Positions 7,815-16,727 of a DNA stretch of 64,000 nucleotides are shown in pieces. The translations under genes and the position numbers were made by a program. Below the pieces are notes generated by a model. That model worked only from the letters and a program-made list of their open reading frames with translations, ran no database searches and was not told where the DNA came from. Source of the stretch: Sphingopyxis alaskensis RB2256 (GTDB taxonomy: Bacteria > Pseudomonadota > Alphaproteobacteria > Sphingomonadales > Sphingomonadaceae); contig NC_008048.1 in NCBI RefSeq assembly GCF_000013985.1, positions 124,001 through 188,000 of the forward strand. The letters run 5' to 3'. Within the stretch, counting starts at the first letter, position 1; each line of letters begins with the position of its first letter.

Positions 7815-8819
7815 TTATAGCTCGAGACGCGCGCATATTGCTGATAGTTCATTTTGAACCAACGGGTGATCAACTGCGGTCTCGAACATGTCGGCGACCG
7901 GTGGTGCGTCCGGTCGGGCGTTAAGCCGAATATCCCCTGTAGACGACCGCGCGTACAGTTTCCGAATCTTATTGGGGCCGGCCCGGAGCCACTCGACAAG
8001 TCTCTGGGCAACGACCGGATCTGTTCGAGGTGCTTCCCGACGTGGCGGCCACAGCTTTTCATTGTCTTGACCATTGCGGCTCGGCGGAGTGTCCATCTGC
8101 AGCGGCTCGGCAACGGCAGCCATCGGCTGGACGTCATCTTCAGGTTCCGGGTTGTTATGATGCGCCTTTCTCTGCTCGGCGGTGAGCCAGCGGTTTACCT
8201 GCTCGATCTTGTTCGGATCGCGCAAATAGCTACAGATGAGATGCGTAGTGTCCGACGTCGCGCCGCCTCGGCGGATGATGGTCTCCAACTGCCTGATTGC
8301 TTCTTCGCGATTACGAATCGCTTGACGAAGCGCTTTCTGCTCATCGGCAGAGAATGCATCCATCTCGAACCCGATGACGCTCGTTGAGCGCTCCGCTTTT
8401 GGCCGCGCTTGGGTGCGCGGTTTAGCCGGCACAGATCGGATCATATCGTCGTAGAAGAGGCGTGCGATCGCAAGCCGGAGCTCTGCCCAGCGCAGCTCTA
8501 TCGCCCGCTGGTCAGAGTATCCGGCGACGTAATTGTCGTATGCTCTGATGAAGTAAGCTTCGGACCGGCGCAATTCACTGATCGTCGCCTCAAGCTTTAG
8601 GCCCGGGTTGCGCAAGGTCTTGCGGAGGTCGGCAAAAGCCGGTCCATTCAGATACTGGCCCGCGAACATGGTTTCGATCGTGACGATTTTGCCACTCGCT
8701 TGGGCGGCTTGGATGATGGCGACTTCAAGTTCGCGCGTCAATTTTTCCATCTGGGCAGAATGCGCAGCCATACCTTCGACGATTACGCGCGCCATGGCCT
8801 CGGCAAGCAAGTTTTTCAT
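7815..8819 (-). CDS. Hypothetical helical protein in mobile-element cluster
   Basis: ATG 8819 is chosen because AAGGAG lies eight bases upstream; the frame extends further but without a ribosome site. The product of about 334 residues is predicted to be largely alpha-helical, with charged helices around 20-140 and 150-230 ('ALRQAIRNREEAIRQLE'), followed by a Pro-rich linker and a 'VVAQRLVEWLRAGPNKIR' segment near the end. There are no membrane segments. The gene is transcribed away from the large relaxase gene across the AT-rich 8.8-9.35 kb region. It could be a DNA-binding or relaxosome accessory protein, but no family is recognised. Confidence 0.6.
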   Translation of the reverse strand: MKNLLAEAMARVIVEGMAAHSAQMEKLTRELEVAIIQAAQASGKIVTIETMFAGQYLNGPAFADLRKTLRNPGLKLEATISELRRSEAYFIRAYDNYVAGYSDQRAIELRWAELRLAIARLFYDDMIRSVPAKPRTQARPKAERSTSVIGFEMDAFSADEQKALRQAIRNREEAIRQLETIIRRGGATSDTTHLICSYLRDPNKIEQVNRWLTAEQRKAHHNNPEPEDDVQPMAAVAEPLQMDTPPSRNGQDNEKLWPPRREAPRTDPVVAQRLVEWLRAGPNKIRKLYARSSTGDIRLNARPDAPPVADMFETAVDHPLVQNELSAICARLEL

Positions 8820-9347
8820 GATTATCTCCTTGCTTGGTCGGTAGGTTGGAGCCCCGGTGAACGACGAGCCATTCTGTCGCTGATAAGGCACGGCTCGTCG
8901 CTAAAACCTGACATTCAAGCTCGTTGTTCCACTGCAAATTGGTGCATGGATATTACAACGAGCATTTAAATATCCAAAGACCGGATATTGGGTCGACTTC
9001 GCCGCCACCGAGATCGGGTATCGTTGCAAGTCAGATAGTATCTGAAGCCGATATTCTCTCATGCTGAGAGATATCCGGTTCGAGTTCAAAATCTCTTAAC
9101 TAAATATCTTGCGGAATATCGGTAATGTATCCATAATATCTGAATAAGATATCGAGAATATATCGGGAGTAACTGAATATTTTTTGCGAAATAGGTTAGC
9201 GTCCCATTCTTCGATTGTGGAAGCTAACAGCAACATGATATCCTTCGGAATAGCAAGGTCGATTTCGCTCGGGACTTTCCGAGCGGGCGCCTGCCGCGGG
9301 CTGGTAGGACGGGCACAGCCCGCCTTTGGAAGCGTGGACTGGAGATC
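8820..9347. promoter_or_regulatory. AT-rich divergent region with repeated ATATC/GATAT sites
   Basis: This is the longest gap inside the mobile element, between divergent genes. It is far more AT-rich than its surroundings. From 8949 to 9242 there are eleven ATATC/GATAT sites, three of them full GATATC (9070, 9148, 9237). It also contains a perfect 15-bp palindrome TCAGATAGTATCTGA at 9031-9045, CTCTC/GAGAG arms around 9056-9070, and GTTAGC/GCTAAC arms at 9195-9200 and 9223-9228. It may hold regulator binding sites, an iteron-type origin or oriT. I see no gene in it. Confidence 0.5.
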
Positions 9348-12300
9348 ATGGATCCGATCGGAACTTTTCGCAGGCGCGCAGCAAAGCGGATCATCCGCGA
9401 CTTGCCGCTCGACCTGGCGGAGACTGAACTCGATGATCCGTTGGGGCTCCTGCGCGGAAAGGTTCGGGCAAGTCTCGATTCCGCGCAGCGCTGGGAGCGC
9501 GGGAAAGCAGCTCCCGCCCGGCGCGCGTGGTTCGGCATTCCGAGCGTGCCGGACACGTCGCGACTGACGAGCGCGGCGGGGGAGCGCAGCTTCCACCTGG
9601 CGCGCAACGTGACCCGCGAGCGATCGGCGGCGGCGTTCGATGATTATGCGACCGGTAAGATCGGTGATGCGAATGCGGAGCCGGAGCTGGCGGCAGAGGA
9701 GCGGCCCGCTGCGACGTTCGACCGCTACACGCAGGATCATGGCCATGACGATCGCCAGATCCTCGTCACGACGCTCGATCCGGATCCGGTCAAGCGATCC
9801 AGGCAGTGGGACGCGGTCGAAGCGCATGAGTTCGGTCGGCGCAAGAACAAATCGGCCGGGCCGCCGCGTCTCAACATCAGATATGAACTCGCGCCTGCGT
9901 TTCTGGCGGGCGCCGCGCGTCGCGACGATTGTCCCGAAGGTCTGCGTGACATCCTCAACGCCGAGCAGAGGCGGGTGGATGGCGGCAAGGCGCTCGGCAA
10001 AAAGCGCCAGTTGGTTGGTGTGCCGTGGATCGATCCGGAGGCGCCTGCCGCGCTGGAGTGGCTCGCGGCGCTGCCTGGCTGGCCGAATGCAGCTCCGCCG
10101 GTCAAGCTCAGCGAAGGACGCGGCAGCTATGCGGTCATCGCGGGCGAGGCGGAGCTGCCCGCCGATCTCGATGGCGCGGCGCACGAACGCATTTTCGTCG
10201 GCGCGAACGTCTGGGTGCAATCGCTCGCCCAATCTGACAGCGGAGATGCGGGAGTAAAGCGGGTCGTGCCCGCCCTGTTTGTGCGGCACAAACCCGACGC
10301 GCTCAACAACTCCGCCAACTGGCACTTTCACTTCCAGGTTGGCAAGCGCGCCGCGACCATCAATGCCGACGGCATGCTGGTCTTCGACCCGCGTGTCGTT
10401 CCTCAGATCGCGACCAGCTTCATGAAGCCGTTCCGATGTGAGATCGCGCGTCTCATCAATATCGAACTTGAGGCGATCGGCGCCGATTATCGGCTTTCCC
10501 CAGAATCCTACGCCAAGATGGGGCTCGACGCGCAAACGATGCGTAAGGTCGGTGGCAAGGCCACCTTACTCGAACGTGCGGGAGATACGCCGGATGTGTC
10601 GCTCAACAACGCGACGATCGGCTGGGCGCGCGTGCTCGCGCAGCAGGTGGCAAAGCGCGATGCGGATTTCGCGGATGCCGATACCGCGTTCGAATTACGC
10701 GAAGCGCGCGTTCGCGAAGTCCGCGCTTCGGAAGAGCGCGACCGGTTGGTGCGGCTCTCGCTCGACCTTCGCGCTCGCGAGCTTGCTGCAATCCAGCTGC
10801 GCGCCGAGGCCGCCGAGATCGAAACGCTGTGCGCTATGGCGCGCAGCCACCCGCGTATCGTTGCGCGATTTGCCCCAGGCTATGCAGACAAGGCGCGTAA
10901 GGACGGACACGATACCTATCTGTCGCACGCGTGGACCCGGCGGGGTAACGAGGCCGAAGCCTATCTCGATGAACTCGATCGGGAGTTGGTCGTTGAACAG
11001 GCCGCGATGGCCGAGCGCCGCGAGCAGGCGAAGTTTCTCGAACGCACCGCCGCCGATCTTCGCGAACGGCTCGAGCGAGACCTGGGACTTGCGGTCCAGG
11101 ACCCTGAACCGACCCGCGTTGTTGACGCAATATTGTCCCGCGAGCCCAGCTCCCGAACGTTGGTCGACCCCAATGCGGTGATGAAGCGCATCGCCGAGAC
11201 GCCGCTCCTTCTCAGCGAAGTCGACGGACGCTTGGTCGTGCTTCCTGCCGACGATCCTCAGGATTTGCTCCACGGCGTCGATTTGATTTCCCCGCCCTAT
11301 CGAAAGCGGCTCCCGGCGATCCGCGATACCCAACAGAAGGAACTCGCCCAGGTCGGGGCGTTGTTGGCGAAGCGTGGCCCAGCAGGCCTTGATGATGATA
11401 ATCTCGTCGGCAAAAGCGCATGGCTGCAGATGGCGGTCAGACGTTGGCGCGATACTCCCGAGATTGGGCGGCGGATCAAACTGCGCGATCTTCGTATTAA
11501 AGCGACCCGGGAAATCGCATCAGACCGCCAACGGGAGGCCGACCAAGAATTTGCGCTGTCGCCGCCTCGCGCGCTCGATCAGTCCTTGCCGACGATGGCA
11601 TCGCTCGGCGCACACGGGCCCGATATGGTGGGGTTGGGCGAGATCACACCCGGCCGCGAACCGCAGCCGGTGCCGGCATGGCTTTCGCCGCGTGCAGAGC
11701 TGCCGCGAGAATATGATATTTCCGCCGAAGACTCTGTTTCCGTCGCGCCGAAGCAGGCCAACATCCTACGCGATGTTCGCGCTGACGACTATCTACCCAT
11801 CCAGCACAACGGGCGAGAAAAGCTTGCAGATATGTACCAGCGGCTTGCCGACACGCCGATCAATGGGCCGTTTCCCGACAAACCGACCAATGACCAGCTT
11901 CAGGCGCTTCGATCGGTCATCGAAACCTATCCTGTTCGGATCGTGCACTGGCGCGGCGCGCGACAGATCGATCTGCGCGACGACCCTCGCCGCTGGTTCG
12001 ATACCCCTTACATCCGGAGCGCGGCGGGGCAGGACCTGCTTTCGACGATTGTCGATAGGCGTGCGCAGATGTTCAGGAACCTGCCCGATATCGACCCGGC
12101 ACGCCGGCCCACGGCGTGGGAGGTAGAGCAGAAGCGGCGGGCATCTCTGCTTGATCGACCTGCTACACACCTTGCGCCGGTGCCTGCCGAATTAATGGAC
12201 GCACACCAGGAGACCGACCCTGCCGCTCTGTGGCGCCGTGCGCCTGTCCCTTTCCTGTTCGCGCGGTGTGCGGATGCCGAGGTACCGGACACAGTGGAGA

Positions 12301-12752
12301 CGCTGCGCGACGCCCTCGGACCCCGCGCCGCGTGGCTGACGCGGCCCGACATACGCGCCCGCACCCGCGCTGCCTGGTTCGTTCAACAGGAGACGCGGAA
12401 CGATATACTGCATGACCGACTGGTCGAGACCGGTCGCTTGCCACCCGCGAACTCCCGAGCGAGCGAAGGGGATCGCTTTCGGCACATAGGCGATCCGCTG
12501 CTCGATGAAGAATGGCTGCTGGTCGGGCGCGGTTCGGTGCGGTTCGATCCGCCGAAGGAGGCGGATCGGTTGAAGCGCGCGGTGGGATTGGCGCGGTCCA
12601 GTGGGGACAATGGTGCCGCCGCGGCAATCATAGTGTTCGGGATCAAGCGGCGAACAGCGAAGCAAAAGGCGAAGTGGTCGAAGTCCTCGAAGGGTCTTCA
12701 TCCGTCCGCCCGCGGGCTGCCCGGGCGAGAACCCGGCGGTCGCGGTCGCTGA
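9348..12752 (+). CDS. Large MobA/MobL-type relaxase
   Basis: The product has 1134 residues and starts at ATG 9348 behind TGGAG. The N-terminal third contains a relaxase-like nuclease domain: 'ANWHFHFQVGKR' near residue 325 supplies the paired histidines of motif III. It is followed by the 'FRCEIARLINIELEAIGADY', 'LSPESYAKMGL' and 'KVGGKATLLERAG' pattern that follows the catalytic core in MobA/MobL proteins. Relaxases nick the transfer origin and lead the strand into the recipient. A long charged coiled-coil-like stretch (about 450-600) and an uncharacterised C-terminal half follow; no helicase Walker motif is seen. The extreme C terminus is basic and low-complexity. A second, shorter MobA/MobL gene lies downstream. 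Confidence 0.7.
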   Translation: MDPIGTFRRRAAKRIIRDLPLDLAETELDDPLGLLRGKVRASLDSAQRWERGKAAPARRAWFGIPSVPDTSRLTSAAGERSFHLARNVTRERSAAAFDDYATGKIGDANAEPELAAEERPAATFDRYTQDHGHDDRQILVTTLDPDPVKRSRQWDAVEAHEFGRRKNKSAGPPRLNIRYELAPAFLAGAARRDDCPEGLRDILNAEQRRVDGGKALGKKRQLVGVPWIDPEAPAALEWLAALPGWPNAAPPVKLSEGRGSYAVIAGEAELPADLDGAAHERIFVGANVWVQSLAQSDSGDAGVKRVVPALFVRHKPDALNNSANWHFHFQVGKRAATINADGMLVFDPRVVPQIATSFMKPFRCEIARLINIELEAIGADYRLSPESYAKMGLDAQTMRKVGGKATLLERAGDTPDVSLNNATIGWARVLAQQVAKRDADFADADTAFELREARVREVRASEERDRLVRLSLDLRARELAAIQLRAEAAEIETLCAMARSHPRIVARFAPGYADKARKDGHDTYLSHAWTRRGNEAEAYLDELDRELVVEQAAMAERREQAKFLERTAADLRERLERDLGLAVQDPEPTRVVDAILSREPSSRTLVDPNAVMKRIAETPLLLSEVDGRLVVLPADDPQDLLHGVDLISPPYRKRLPAIRDTQQKELAQVGALLAKRGPAGLDDDNLVGKSAWLQMAVRRWRDTPEIGRRIKLRDLRIKATREIASDRQREADQEFALSPPRALDQSLPTMASLGAHGPDMVGLGEITPGREPQPVPAWLSPRAELPREYDISAEDSVSVAPKQANILRDVRADDYLPIQHNGREKLADMYQRLADTPINGPFPDKPTNDQLQALRSVIETYPVRIVHWRGARQIDLRDDPRRWFDTPYIRSAAGQDLLSTIVDRRAQMFRNLPDIDPARRPTAWEVEQKRRASLLDRPATHLAPVPAELMDAHQETDPAALWRRAPVPFLFARCADAEVPDTVETLRDALGPRAAWLTRPDIRARTRAAWFVQQETRNDILHDRLVETGRLPPANSRASEGDRFRHIGDPLLDEEWLLVGRGSVRFDPPKEADRLKRAVGLARSSGDNGAAAAIIVFGIKRRTAKQKAKWSKSSKGLHPSARGLPGREPGGRGR

Positions 12753-12970
12753 TCGGCAGATCCTCAAGGAGGGTCTGCTTCTCATAAATGGCAATCACCC
12801 CTGCGACGCAGCCGCAGACCGACCTCGCATGTCCGCCGGATGGAAAAGCGGGACGCGGCTGCGCGCCCGCCAAGCGGTGGAGACGCTGACGCGGGAAGCG
12901 AGGAACAGGGTGAAAGGAAAAGAGGCAGGAGTTCTGTCTCGGATCCCTGATCCTCCGAAAGGAGAATATC

Positions 12971-13735
12971 GTGAACGAGTATCAACTTCCCAAATGCCTG
13001 CAGGTGATCGGTCTGGCATGCATTCCCGTCAACGACATACCAGACGAGCATCCGGCGCTGGCACGCAGGCCGGTTGCGGCGGCGGTCCTGACGATGGTCG
13101 ATCAAGATGATGGTCATCGCTGGATCAACACGATCTGCGTCTCCGACGCGCGCAAGTCGGAAATCCCATTGCCGCACTTGCTCGACAAGACACTGTTGCC
13201 CGGCGTGGTCCAGATCGCGTCCACGACCGATCGCATGACGCTGGCGATGGACGCGATGAGCCGGCGCTTCTTCGTCGAGCCGGCTCTTGCAGAACTCTGT
13301 TTTGGCGAGACGGCTATCGATCCCGCCGCGATGGGTGACCATGGGTTCGATGAGCGAACAGCGTGCCGTCGTTTCTCGATCCCGATGCCCGAGATCGGCG
13401 ATGCGGACATCGAGCTTGCCTGGTCGCGCTCGGCGCCGGCGGCAGCCGAAGACCATGCGCTGCGCGTCGCGACCGCACGCTTGATGCTGTGGGCGCATGT
13501 CGAGGCGTTCCGCATCGCGCGACCGGAACCCTTCTTCGAGATCATGCTGGCCCTGCGCGACTGGATCGATGCCAGCGAGTATCTCAAGGCCGCGCTCGCC
13601 GATATCGGGAACTCACGCCCATTCCGCCGTGCAGACTCTTTCGCGCATCATTATCGCGACTATCGACAACGCCTTGCTGCGGGCGACGAAACCGCGAGAT
13701 GGGTCAGCTTCGAGGACGGCCTGTTCCACGCCTGA
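12971..13735 (+). CDS. Hypothetical protein between the two relaxase genes
   Basis: A GTG at 12971 with AAAGGAG seven bases upstream is a good start. The 254-residue product appears soluble, with a beta-rich first half and helical second half ('ALRVATARLMLWAHVEAFRI'). There are no membrane segments or motifs I can assign with confidence. It is co-directional with both relaxase genes and ends just before a strong hairpin. Its placement suggests a mobile-element accessory role. Confidence 0.65.
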   Translation: MNEYQLPKCLQVIGLACIPVNDIPDEHPALARRPVAAAVLTMVDQDDGHRWINTICVSDARKSEIPLPHLLDKTLLPGVVQIASTTDRMTLAMDAMSRRFFVEPALAELCFGETAIDPAAMGDHGFDERTACRRFSIPMPEIGDADIELAWSRSAPAAAEDHALRVATARLMLWAHVEAFRIARPEPFFEIMLALRDWIDASEYLKAALADIGNSRPFRRADSFAHHYRDYRQRLAAGDETARWVSFEDGLFHA

Positions 13736-13773
13736 GCGCGCCTAACGCGTAAACTCACTATCGATGAAAAAAT

Positions 13774-13808
13774 GGCCTCGCTGCTCGGGTCGCGCGAGCA
13801 GCGAGGCC
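13774..13808. terminator. Strong 14-bp hairpin after the 13735 stop
   Basis: A perfect 14-bp stem (13774-13787 pairing with 13795-13808) encloses a seven-base loop. On the plus strand no U-tract follows. On the minus strand the stem is followed by ATTTTTT, so as an intrinsic terminator it would act on leftward transcription. It could stop antisense transcription or be part of an origin of transfer for the neighbouring relaxases. Confidence 0.55.
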
Positions 13809-13967
13809 TGCGAGCGTGCATATGCACAACGCTTCGCATGCGACGGGCCGCTGTCATGCCCGTCAGGGCACGGTCTAGCGACCAGCTTTAAATATCCGGT
13901 GAATCGACGTCCAGCAGCCGCTGCGGCGCCGTCTCGCCATCCCTCCATCACACATAACCTCAGCAAG

Positions 13968-13992
13968 GGGACCGCAGCGATGCGGTCCCTTT
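13968..13992 (+). terminator. Hairpin before the second relaxase gene
   Basis: GGGACCGCA (13968-13976) and TGCGGTCCC (13981-13989) form a 9-bp stem with a GCGA loop, followed by TTT. It sits 27 bases upstream of ATG 14017. It could terminate or attenuate transcription from the upstream gene. Confidence 0.5.
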
Positions 13993-14016
13993 CTCCTTTA
14001 TAGAAAGACGTACCAA

Positions 14017-14661
14017 ATGACGACCATCCACAACATCCGCCCGTTCAACACTCGATATGTAATCCGGGAACGCTCCAGCCGATATACGCCCGAACTCTTG
14101 CGCACGCACCGCACGGCGCAGGCGAGCTATGCCTACATCAACCGCCAGAATAGCGTCGATGAATGGGGTCCGACGCCGAACTGGGCGTCGCGCTCCGACC
14201 TTGCGGCGGCGGGCCGATGTGCTCCTGCCCGCGCCGCCGGACCCAAGCTGTCGGGGATCGCGCTCTGGGCACAAGCGGACGAGAATGCGGTCCGGTATCG
14301 GCCCGACGAGCCGACAATCGCGCATTGCGTTGGCAGCTTGCCGCGCCATGAGGACCTCGCCTTCTGGCGCAATCTGATCGAAGGCTTTGCCGAGGACTAT
14401 CTCGTGGCCCGCGGCATGGTCGTCGACTGGGCGATCCATCACCAAGCGGAAACCGACGATCAGCCCGAAATCGCACCGCACGTGCATTTCCTCATTACCT
14501 TGCGAGGATATGACCCGGAGCACCGCGATTACGGCAAGGTTCGCCAGAACTGGCTGCGGACGGACAACTCTCGCAAGCGCCTCGCCGAGCGTTGGTGGGA
14601 CCGTACCGGAATCGTCCCGCCCGAATATGTCATGGCAGCGACAGCGCAAAAATCCCGCTGA
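14017..14661 (+). CDS. Short MobA/MobL-family relaxase-domain protein
   Basis: This 214-residue product corresponds only to the catalytic part of MobA/MobL relaxases. It has an N-terminal 'ASYAYINRQ' segment resembling the family's opening, a helical 'FWRNLIEGFAEDYLVARG', then 'VDWAIHHQ' and 'APHVHFLITLRGYD', which carries the His-x-His metal-binding motif III. It ends shortly afterwards ('RLAERWWDRTGIVPP'). Full relaxases of this type run to 400 or more residues. It may work with the long relaxase upstream, or may be a decayed or minimal form. No frameshift is evident, so it looks intact as a small protein. Confidence 0.7.
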   Translation: MTTIHNIRPFNTRYVIRERSSRYTPELLRTHRTAQASYAYINRQNSVDEWGPTPNWASRSDLAAAGRCAPARAAGPKLSGIALWAQADENAVRYRPDEPTIAHCVGSLPRHEDLAFWRNLIEGFAEDYLVARGMVVDWAIHHQAETDDQPEIAPHVHFLITLRGYDPEHRDYGKVRQNWLRTDNSRKRLAERWWDRTGIVPPEYVMAATAQKSR

Positions 14662-14822
14662 GATCGGGTCGGCACCGAGCACCGGTAACGCCCGGTGCCG
14701 AACACCCTGAATATCGCATTGCCTGTTCTGGCTTCAGAAGGATCTGATAGCGAAGTCTTCAAACCAGAACAGGAGAGAAATTGAGCGGAGAGGGTGATCT
14801 GAAGGTCGGAGGAGAAAATAGA

Positions 14823-15119
14823 ATGTTTATCGTTGAACTAACTGCTGTAGTCATTGCCGCGTATGTCACGGCCCTCGTTATGCGCGAAATGCCGCGCCTG
14901 TTTGCATTGCTCGTCGTCCAGATCGCTGACCGGCTGTCGGGAGCTAGGCGCACTCACATCGTGGAAGCACTTAACGGTCGCCAAGTCCCAGTGACTTGGG
15001 CGGCAACGTCGGAAGATCGCAATTTGTTGCACGCCGCCATGCGCTCCACGATGCGTGTGACGACGTTTCGCTCGCTCTATCCTCTGAACCGCTGGAATCG
15101 GCTGTTAGGCCCATTTTGA
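14823..15119 (+). CDS. Small membrane-anchored protein of unknown function
   Basis: ATG 14823 is preferred because GGAGGAG lies about nine bases upstream; an in-frame TTG at 14781 is less likely. The 98-residue protein begins with a hydrophobic helix ('IVELTAVVIAAYVTALVM'), has a second weakly hydrophobic segment ('LFALLVVQIA') and ends in a basic cytosolic-type tail. No family is recognised. It is the last rightward gene of the relaxase cluster. Confidence 0.6.
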   Translation: MFIVELTAVVIAAYVTALVMREMPRLFALLVVQIADRLSGARRTHIVEALNGRQVPVTWAATSEDRNLLHAAMRSTMRVTTFRSLYPLNRWNRLLGPF

Positions 15120-15263
15120 CTGTGACAATTTCCCAGAATGATTTGCATGAGCTTCGCCTCGCCCGCCAAACACGGCATTCTTTAAATTCGAACCGTGCGA
15201 CGTCGCGGAGCCAGTGTATCCAAGGAAGCGGAGATCTCAGATGATGGCTTTTCGGGCGAATGC

Positions 15264-16049
15264 TTACCTCCCGGTCAATTGGCGATAGAGTGACACGATT
15301 TCCGACTTTGATAAGCTCGGATTGCCCGCCACGTTGAGCGCGACCTTGGCGAAGTTGAGCCGTTTCATTATTGGCTCCACATTACCTCGAATGAAATAGT
15401 GGGAAGACGGACTCCGCGTGAGGTCTCGGTGCACGCGACCTGCTCGCGCACCGACGCGCTGTATCGCGAAGTCGGCTCGTTCTGGCGTCGTCCAACTCCA
15501 ATCCCGATGGTGGAATGCGACATGTTGCAACTCTCGCAGGTCATCGCGACGCTCCCAGATTTGGAATACAGCCGGTACATCGTACGGCTTGGACCTGAAT
15601 AGGAACGCGTCACGCTGCACAGTCTCCTCGTGGATTAGATGGAAGTTACGATCAAGGCGATTTTCTATGGAGGCCTTCCGAATTGATCTCGGCAGTATGA
15701 GTGCGATGACACTCGCCTGGCACGCAGCATGGTTGAAGAAGCGCACTGCTATACTGGCATTCCGGCCGAACGGCGGATTGCCGATCACAGCCACCTCTCG
15801 TTCGCTGCGGATTTCAACGCATAGGAAATCAGCTGTGCGGATACCCGGATATTTTGGATCAACATCAAACGCGAGGCTCTCATGGGGCATCAGTCTGAAA
15901 AACGATCCGGTGCCAGCGCTCGGCTCGACTAGCTGATATTGGTTCGGATCAAAATACTCCTGGAACACGCCATATAGTTTTCGTGCGACTTGTTGACACG
16001 TATAATACTGATCGAGCAGTACATCCTGCGGCTTTGGCCAAATTTTCAT
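15264..16049 (-). CDS. Orphan adenine-type DNA methyltransferase
   Basis: The product has 261 residues and starts at ATG 16049 behind AAGGAGTG. SAM-binding motif I is 'VEPSAGTGSFF' (about residues 41-51) and catalytic motif IV is 'VIGNPPFGRN' (about 88-97); NPPF is the signature of N6-adenine and N4-cytosine methyltransferases acting on DNA. There is no separate target-recognition domain or adjacent restriction gene, as in many phage- and element-borne solitary methyltransferases. It may protect the element from host restriction or regulate it epigenetically. Base composition looks lower in GC than the core genes, supporting transfer. It is transcribed toward the relaxase cluster. Confidence 0.85.
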   Translation of the reverse strand: MKIWPKPQDVLLDQYYTCQQVARKLYGVFQEYFDPNQYQLVEPSAGTGSFFRLMPHESLAFDVDPKYPGIRTADFLCVEIRSEREVAVIGNPPFGRNASIAVRFFNHAACQASVIALILPRSIRKASIENRLDRNFHLIHEETVQRDAFLFRSKPYDVPAVFQIWERRDDLRELQHVAFHHRDWSWTTPERADFAIQRVGARAGRVHRDLTRSPSSHYFIRGNVEPIMKRLNFAKVALNVAGNPSLSKSEIVSLYRQLTGR

Positions 16050-16727
16050 TTTTCACTCCTTGGAGACAATATTCCATCTCGTCGGACGTGATTATTTCGC
16101 CGACCCTGAGTTATAGGATCGTCGCAATGTCATCCCAAGCTACTCAGAAGTTTTTTTCATTTATTCGAATTTCAATAGATCTGGGCGCAAGGTAACGGGT
16201 GCCCGCCCGCACCGCGGGTGGCCTCCAGTCATATTTTCTGGAAGCATTATCGCAGCGCTGCTACCTGAATTGACGCGCTTAGTCGGTGGACAGGCAAGAT
16301 TGCAGCACTGATTTAGGTGTATTTGCCGCGCGGGCAGCCCTTTTCTCGCGGACTAACTTGGTAGACGCGGTACGAGGGGTTTTTCTGATTGCTGACGAGA
16401 TAGGACGGCGCCTACGAGGCGCGGTTGCTATGGAGAACCTTTTTCATTCGGGCGAGAGCGGGCGGCATGCGATGTGCAAATTAACGCCGTGACATCGCTT
16501 AACAACGCGCTGCGCAAGAGCCCAGGGGCCCGTACTCGTACGCAGCACCGAAGCTCTATTGCAGTTGGTCTGTGATGCCACTAACTGTAGCCAGTGAGTG
16601 TAGCCAGTCGCAACTGGTGCCACGCGAGAATGGCCGAAATCAGGGCTTGTTGAGGTGCAGCTTTTCCTTAGGTGAGGTTCCTGCCGCCCCAGCCAGCCGG
16701 TGCGCGGTTCGTCCTCTCGCAGACCGC
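16050..16727. other. Gene-free junction between accessory region and trxB
   Basis: No convincing gene is present in these 678 bases. Open frames show no family resemblance and lack ribosome sites. A direct repeat TGTAGCCAGT occurs at 16586-16595 and 16599-16608, and CAGTTG/CAACTG arms flank it (16562-16567, 16611-16616). I see no tRNA here. The change from accessory to core gene content makes this the likely right boundary of an integrated element. Confidence 0.45.

Noticed and set aside
9195..9228. GTTAGC...GCTAAC arms resembling integron attC core sites
   Set aside because: The order of the arms is the reverse of attC (which starts RYYYAAC and ends GTTRRRY) and the spacing and internal boxes do not fit.
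14781..14822. TTG start extending the small membrane protein upstream
   Set aside because: The ATG at 14823 has a strong GGAGGAG site and the added residues are polar and weaken the N-terminal helix.
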